This document shows, piece after piece, positions 41,345 to 46,062 of a DNA stretch of 46,062 bases. Location: contig CALYZD010000010.1 in NCBI GenBank assembly GCA_945607565.1, positions 1 to 46,062 on the forward strand, given 5' to 3'. Under the pieces are notes generated by a model that saw only the letters and a list, made by a program, of their open reading frames with translations, was not told the origin of the DNA and ran no database searches. Position 1 is the stretch's first letter. Every line of letters begins with the position of its first letter. The DNA is from an uncultured Bacteroidales bacterium (GTDB lineage: Bacteria > Bacteroidota > Bacteroidia > Bacteroidales > Marinilabiliaceae). A program made the translations under genes and the position numbers.

Positions 41345-44300
41345 ATGACAAAGCGCATCAGCAAGACAGCACTAATGGCAGTGGCGGTGATGGCCGCCAC
41401 GGCCGCCGCACTGACACTCCACAGCCGCACGGCCGCACAGAGCCAGATTGTCAGCTTCAGCAGCGACCACAACGAGTTCATGGAGCAGATGGCCAAGCTC
41501 TACGAGTTCACCACCGACAAGAAAAAGGCCAAGGAATTCGTGATGCGGATAGACGAATACCTGATGCGCGTGGGCGACAACCAGCGCCTGCAACACATCG
41601 ACGACTGCAACCGCCTCGCACGCCGCAAGGCACGCGCCTACCCCGACTACAACAACTACTTTGAGACCTGCATGGCCTTCGAAGCCAAGGGATTCTACGG
41701 CACGGCCAACCACGCCGTGTGGCACAACGTGCTGACCGCCAAGCTCGACAACCCCAAGACGCAGCTCCGCCACATCAACGACTACCTGAAGGCCTCGGCC
41801 GACCTCGTGTGCGAGAACATGCTCAACCGCACCGCATCGAGCCGATGGTTCGCGCGCGGATGCAGCCTGCAGTTCATCCAGAACAACGACCACCTCGTGG
41901 TCGAAGTGCCGACGACGACGCTGGTGTGCTGCGCCCAGAACGACAGCATCGAAGTGTTCGAGACCGACGGCACCTTCGACATGGACACACACCGATGGAC
42001 CGGCCGCAAAGGCCTCGTCACATGGCACCGCTCCGGATTCTCGCGCGAGGAGTGCCACGCCGACTTCGGCCGCTACGGCATCGACATGACCAAGACCGGC
42101 TTCTCGGCCGACTCGGTGACGTTCATCAACACCAAATACTTCGCCGAAAAGCTGCGCGGCACGCTCGAATGCAAGGTCATGGTCATCCGCACGCCCGAAG
42201 GCGCGCAGTACCCCAAGTTCCGCACCTCGGGCGAGCGGCGCGAAATCAAAGACCTCTTCGACAACATCGACTACTCGGGCGGATTCTCGCAGATAGGCTC
42301 CAAATTCCGCGGCAGCGGCGACCCCGACGAACCGGCCGTGGTCAGCATCTATCGCAACGACACGCTCTTCGTCGAAGCCATGTCGACCAGCTTCACCCTG
42401 CAGTCCAACCGCATCGAAAGCGGCAACGCCTCCATCGCCATCCACCTCGACTCGGGCCGCATCACGCACCCCGGCCTGCGCTTCAGGTATCACGACGGCC
42501 CCAAGGAAATGACGCTGCTGCGAAGCAACGAAGGCATCGAAAAAAGCCCCTATTTCGACACCTACCATCAGGTCAGCCTCGACGTGGAACGAATACGCTG
42601 GCGGGTGCGCGACCCCGAGATGATGCTGCAGGCCGTCGAAGGCGCGGCACAGAGCTACTCGCTGTTCGAGTCGCTCAACTACTACCGCGAAGAAGACTAC
42701 CACGAGTTGCAGGGCATGGAGATGACGCATCCGCTGCAGAACATCAAGGACTTCTACCACTACGCCGGGCGGATGCCGTTCACGGTGGCCGAGTATGCCG
42801 AGTTCCGACGCCTGCCGGCCAACGAGCTGAGGCAGATGATAATCAACCTGTCGTTCGGCGGATTTGTGACCTACGACACCAACACCGACGTTGTCACGCC
42901 CACGCAGCGCCTGTTCGACTACCTGCTGGCACGCGTGGGCAAGAAAGACTACGACGTCATCCGCTTCAACTCCATCACCGACGGCCGCACGCCCAACGCC
43001 GTGCTCGACCTGCGCAACTACGACATGGTGCTCAACGGCGTCAAAGGCATTGCCATCTCCGACCATCAGAACGTGGCACTCTACCCCGACTCGGCCTCGG
43101 GCTGGCAGGTCATCCTCAAGCGCAACCGCGATTTCCGCTACGACGGCAAGCTCGACGCCGGCATGATGGAGCTCTACGGCAACAACTTCTACTTCTCGTA
43201 CGAGAACTTCGAAATCGAGCTCGACAAGATTGACTCGCTCAGGCTCAAGATGGTGTCCGAACACCTCAACCGCTACGGGCAGCAGCAGCTCGTCTATGTG
43301 CAGAACACGCTCTCGGACCTGACGGGCAACCTCAAGATTGACAAGCCCGACAACAAATCGGGCATCAAAGACTATCCCGAATATCCGATTCTGACATCGA
43401 CCAAAGAGTCGTATGTCTACTACGACAAACCCTCAATCCAGCACGGCAAATACAAGCGCGACCGTTTCTACTTTGCCGTCGATCCGTTCGAAATAACCAA
43501 CATCAACCGCTTGACCAAGCAGAACACCGAGTTTGCCGGCACGCTGACGTCCAACATCTTCCCGCCCATAGAGCAGAAGTTAGTGGTGCGGCCCGACTAT
43601 TCGCTCGGCTTTGTGCAGGAAGCCCCGGCCGAGGGCTATCCGATCTACAACAACCGCGCCACCTACCACAACATAGTGGACCTGAGCAATCGCGGCCTGC
43701 GCGGCGACGGCATCCTCGAATACGTGGCGTCGAGCTCGGCCAGCAACGACTTCCTGTTCCTGCCCGACGAGGCCCGCGGACGCACCTACGACTTCACCGT
43801 GTCGTCGGCCGGCGAGCGCACCACGGTGCCCTTCCCCGACGTCAGCCTCGGACGCAAGCAGGCCGTGGTGGTCGACGGCGAGACGCGCACCGGACAGACG
43901 CAGGTGGTCTTCAGGCCGCTCGACGAATACATGTCGGTCGAAAACACGTTCGGCAAGTTCGGAATGTTCGCCGCACGGAAGAACCCCAGCGAATACGAGA
44001 CCCGCTTCAGCGGCCGACTGCTGGTGACGCCCAACGGCATGAAGGGATTCGGAATAACCGACATGCCCTCGGCCTCGCTCGAGTCGGAGCTGATGGACTT
44101 CACCGACCACACCATCGTGGCCGACACGTCGTTCTTCTGCACGCTCGACCGCTCCACGGGCGAAATCAACAGCGGACAGACGCGCCGCAACATCATCGAG
44201 AGCCAGAAGCAGCAGAAGCACTACAACAGCATCGGCAACCGCTCGGGCATGACGGCCTCCAACTATTCGAACGAGACGCTGCGGCACTTCGCCATAGTCG

Positions 44301-46062
44301 ACACCATGTGCCGCGAGATTGCCAAGGTGCGCGACACGGTGGAGATGAAATGCCTCTACTCGGTCATCGACTTCGACAAGCGCGAGGGATACTTCGCCTA
44401 CAAGCGCGGCAACGGCGAGTGGAACAGCAACACCATCAAATTCAAGACACTCCTGAAGTCGTACACGTGGGACATGGACCGCAACATACAGGTGATGGGA
44501 CAGCTGGGCTCCAAGGGCAACCGATTCGTGTCCACGCGCGAACGCGGCGACTCGCTGGCCTTCTACGTGCCCTACGCCGAGCACGACGTGGACCTCGACA
44601 TCCTCTCGTGCCGCGAGGTCAAGAAGATCCGGACGGCCGACGCCACGCTCAACCTCAACAGCAAGGGCATCGTCATCATACACAAGAACGCCGACATCGA
44701 CGAAGTGGACAGCGTCAAGGTCGAGGTCAGCACCAAGACGTCGTATCACAGCTTCTACAACTCCAAAATCAAGATCGAGGGCGCCAAGAAATATCACGGC
44801 TTCGGCAACTACGACTTCGTCAACAAGGAGGGCGAGAAATACACCATCTTCATGAGCAGCATCGTGACCGACAAGGAGGCGCGGACCACGGCGCGCGGCA
44901 ACATCTCGGAGACGGCCGCCTTCCGCTTCGACCGCTACTTCAACTACAAGGGCGACGCCATGATTCTGGCCGGACGCCAGCTGCTCGAGTTCGACGGCGC
45001 CGCGCAGATGATTCACGACGCCGCACACGGCCCGCACACGTTCGTCCGCTTCACGTCGGTCATCGACCCCAAGCAGGTGATGATCCCAATCGGCGACCGC
45101 ATCGAGAACTGGGACCACGACCAGATTCACCGCAACTTCTTCATCCGCAAGGACTCGACGCACGTCTACAGCTCGTTCATCGAAAGCCGCGTCGACTACA
45201 GCGACGTGCCGATGCTCGAGGGGCGCGGCTTCCTGTTCCACAACGACATCTTCGACCGCTTCGACATCTCCACCGAGTCCAAGCGCAACAAGCCCGACAC
45301 CGTGGGCACGCGCCTGAGCTTCGAGCCCGACAAGGACATCATCACCGGCTTCGGACGCATCGACATGGGCGTCGACTTCGGCAAGTCGCGGCCCGTGGAG
45401 ATACGCTCGGCGGGCGACATCACCGACCATCGGCCCACCAACACCATCAGCCTCAACACCACCACGGGCATCGACTTCTTCTTCAGCACCGAGCTGGCCA
45501 CGCGCATCTATCGCAAGGTGCTCGACTCGAAGGCCGAGAAGTGCGACACCACATCGTTCAGATACGAGCTGCGGATGGCCGAGCTCTACGACACCACCGC
45601 CATCAAGACCATGCTTGCCGACCGCAGCAAGCCGCTCGTGCCCGTCAAGAACAGCGAGGAGCTGGTGCTGCCCGAGACGGGGCCGCTCTTCACGTTCGAC
45701 AACATCGAATGGATATGGCACACGCCCAAGAAGGCCTACATTGCCGACACCACCGTCAACCTGATGATGATGCGCGGACGCAATGTCAACCGCAAGGTGC
45801 ACATCAAGTGCGAGCTCGTCAGCCGCAAGGTGGGCAGCTCGCTGACGATGCTCGTCGAGAGCGGACAGGACTGGTTCTTCTTCGCATTCCGCAACGCCAA
45901 CATGCAGGTGCTCACCTCCGACAAGGAGTTCAACCAGGCGCTCATGGCCATCGACCCCGCCGACCGCCGCAACAAGAGCCGCGGCATACAGTACACCCTG
46001 GCGCCCGACAGCAAGCGCAAGACATTCCTGCGCCAGTTCGGCATACAGACCGCGCAGGCCGA
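41345..46062 (+). CDS. Very large exported protein of unknown function (partial, runs off window)
   Basis: An open frame of 1,572 codons with no stop, starting at an ATG at 41345 and still open at the end. It begins with a signal peptide (LMAVAVMAATAAALTLHSR, cleavage likely near AAQSQ) and then a helical segment of about 150 residues. A long beta-rich body follows, with repeated short blocks of alternating hydrophobic residues around Gly-Asn or Tyr-Gly, for example YDGKLDAGMMELYGNNFYF, SGRLLVTPNGMKGFG and GDAMILAGRQLLEFDG. These recall solenoid or OstA/LptA-like strands but I cannot assign a family. Few cysteines, no transmembrane helix after the signal. No homolog is recognised. Two long frames on the opposite strand here are shadows of its GC-rich codons. 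Confidence 0.85.
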   Translation, partial: MTKRISKTALMAVAVMAATAAALTLHSRTAAQSQIVSFSSDHNEFMEQMAKLYEFTTDKKKAKEFVMRIDEYLMRVGDNQRLQHIDDCNRLARRKARAYPDYNNYFETCMAFEAKGFYGTANHAVWHNVLTAKLDNPKTQLRHINDYLKASADLVCENMLNRTASSRWFARGCSLQFIQNNDHLVVEVPTTTLVCCAQNDSIEVFETDGTFDMDTHRWTGRKGLVTWHRSGFSREECHADFGRYGIDMTKTGFSADSVTFINTKYFAEKLRGTLECKVMVIRTPEGAQYPKFRTSGERREIKDLFDNIDYSGGFSQIGSKFRGSGDPDEPAVVSIYRNDTLFVEAMSTSFTLQSNRIESGNASIAIHLDSGRITHPGLRFRYHDGPKEMTLLRSNEGIEKSPYFDTYHQVSLDVERIRWRVRDPEMMLQAVEGAAQSYSLFESLNYYREEDYHELQGMEMTHPLQNIKDFYHYAGRMPFTVAEYAEFRRLPANELRQMIINLSFGGFVTYDTNTDVVTPTQRLFDYLLARVGKKDYDVIRFNSITDGRTPNAVLDLRNYDMVLNGVKGIAISDHQNVALYPDSASGWQVILKRNRDFRYDGKLDAGMMELYGNNFYFSYENFEIELDKIDSLRLKMVSEHLNRYGQQQLVYVQNTLSDLTGNLKIDKPDNKSGIKDYPEYPILTSTKESYVYYDKPSIQHGKYKRDRFYFAVDPFEITNINRLTKQNTEFAGTLTSNIFPPIEQKLVVRPDYSLGFVQEAPAEGYPIYNNRATYHNIVDLSNRGLRGDGILEYVASSSASNDFLFLPDEARGRTYDFTVSSAGERTTVPFPDVSLGRKQAVVVDGETRTGQTQVVFRPLDEYMSVENTFGKFGMFAARKNPSEYETRFSGRLLVTPNGMKGFGITDMPSASLESELMDFTDHTIVADTSFFCTLDRSTGEINSGQTRRNIIESQKQQKHYNSIGNRSGMTASNYSNETLRHFAIVDTMCREIAKVRDTVEMKCLYSVIDFDKREGYFAYKRGNGEWNSNTIKFKTLLKSYTWDMDRNIQVMGQLGSKGNRFVSTRERGDSLAFYVPYAEHDVDLDILSCREVKKIRTADATLNLNSKGIVIIHKNADIDEVDSVKVEVSTKTSYHSFYNSKIKIEGAKKYHGFGNYDFVNKEGEKYTIFMSSIVTDKEARTTARGNISETAAFRFDRYFNYKGDAMILAGRQLLEFDGAAQMIHDAAHGPHTFVRFTSVIDPKQVMIPIGDRIENWDHDQIHRNFFIRKDSTHVYSSFIESRVDYSDVPMLEGRGFLFHNDIFDRFDISTESKRNKPDTVGTRLSFEPDKDIITGFGRIDMGVDFGKSRPVEIRSAGDITDHRPTNTISLNTTTGIDFFFSTELATRIYRKVLDSKAEKCDTTSFRYELRMAELYDTTAIKTMLADRSKPLVPVKNSEELVLPETGPLFTFDNIEWIWHTPKKAYIADTTVNLMMMRGRNVNRKVHIKCELVSRKVGSSLTMLVESGQDWFFFAFRNANMQVLTSDKEFNQALMAIDPADRRNKSRGIQYTLAPDSKRKTFLRQFGIQTAQA

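Noticed and set aside
41372-45802. Two long minus-strand open frames (630 and 740 codons) opposite the giant protein
   Set aside because: They are antisense shadows of GC-rich codons; composition is Val/Ala/His/Glu-biased without recognisable motifs, and the plus frame has a signal peptide and continuous open frame.

Overview
This window looks like chromosomal core DNA from a GC-rich member of the Bacteroidales (Bacteroidota), possibly Muribaculaceae-like; the family assignment is a guess. The phylum-level evidence is consistent. Several genes are preceded by the Bacteroidota -7 element TAnnTTTG, classical Shine-Dalgarno sites are scarce, and lineage-typical families are present (DUF5686, DUF4199, DUF819, NspC, an NfnAB pair next to asparagine synthase, and a GH28/GH43/CE12 pectin set). 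I see no phage, IS transposase, CRISPR array or integrase.

Layout, left to right. 0-3 kb (minus): a threonine/serine exporter half-gene behind a tiny membrane ORF, then asparagine synthase B with a perfect terminator. 3.3-5.6 kb (plus): nfnA-nfnB, ended by a strong terminator. 5.7-9.2 kb (minus): a DUF5686 outer-membrane protein and queF, whose leader carries an intrinsic terminator. 9.6-14.6 kb (plus): sbcD-sbcC. 14.6-23.8 kb (minus): a long same-strand run of nspC, a DUF819 membrane protein, a Crp/Fnr regulator, a catalytically degenerate alkaline-phosphatase-fold protein, dsbD, an eIF1/SUI1-like protein, rarA and a small outer-membrane protein. 24-27.6 kb (plus): an amidohydrolase-fold protein without its metal ligands, directly upstream of an orphan Wzc-like tyrosine kinase. 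27.6-31.4 kb (minus): a tightly overlapping operon of DUF4199, glycosyltransferase 2, a small Rossmann-like ORF, a CCA-adding-type nucleotidyltransferase and an rRNA/tRNA methyltransferase.

31.6-32.2 kb is an RNA-only unit: 4.5S SRP RNA followed 4 nt later by tRNA-Thr, then tRNA-Tyr, an identical second tRNA-Thr and tRNA-Gly, with one promoter in front and one terminator behind. 32.4-35.8 kb (plus): aminotransferase, LolC/E-like permease and miaA. Next come a truncated AAA/DUF4143 ATPase tail, a short in-frame repeat and a 60-nt inverted repeat. 36.2-40.1 kb (minus): GH28 polygalacturonase, GH43 and CE12 esterase, a pectin/rhamnogalacturonan degradation set with no SusC/SusD in view. 40.4 kb to the end (plus): prmA and the first 1,572 codons of a very large secreted protein that runs off the window and that I cannot assign to a family.

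The points most worth a second look are the two apparent pseudoenzymes (18.9-20.6 kb and 24-25.2 kb), the orphan kinase paired with the second one, the queF leader, the ffs-tRNA unit and the giant exported protein. I did not find a clear new defence or mobile system.
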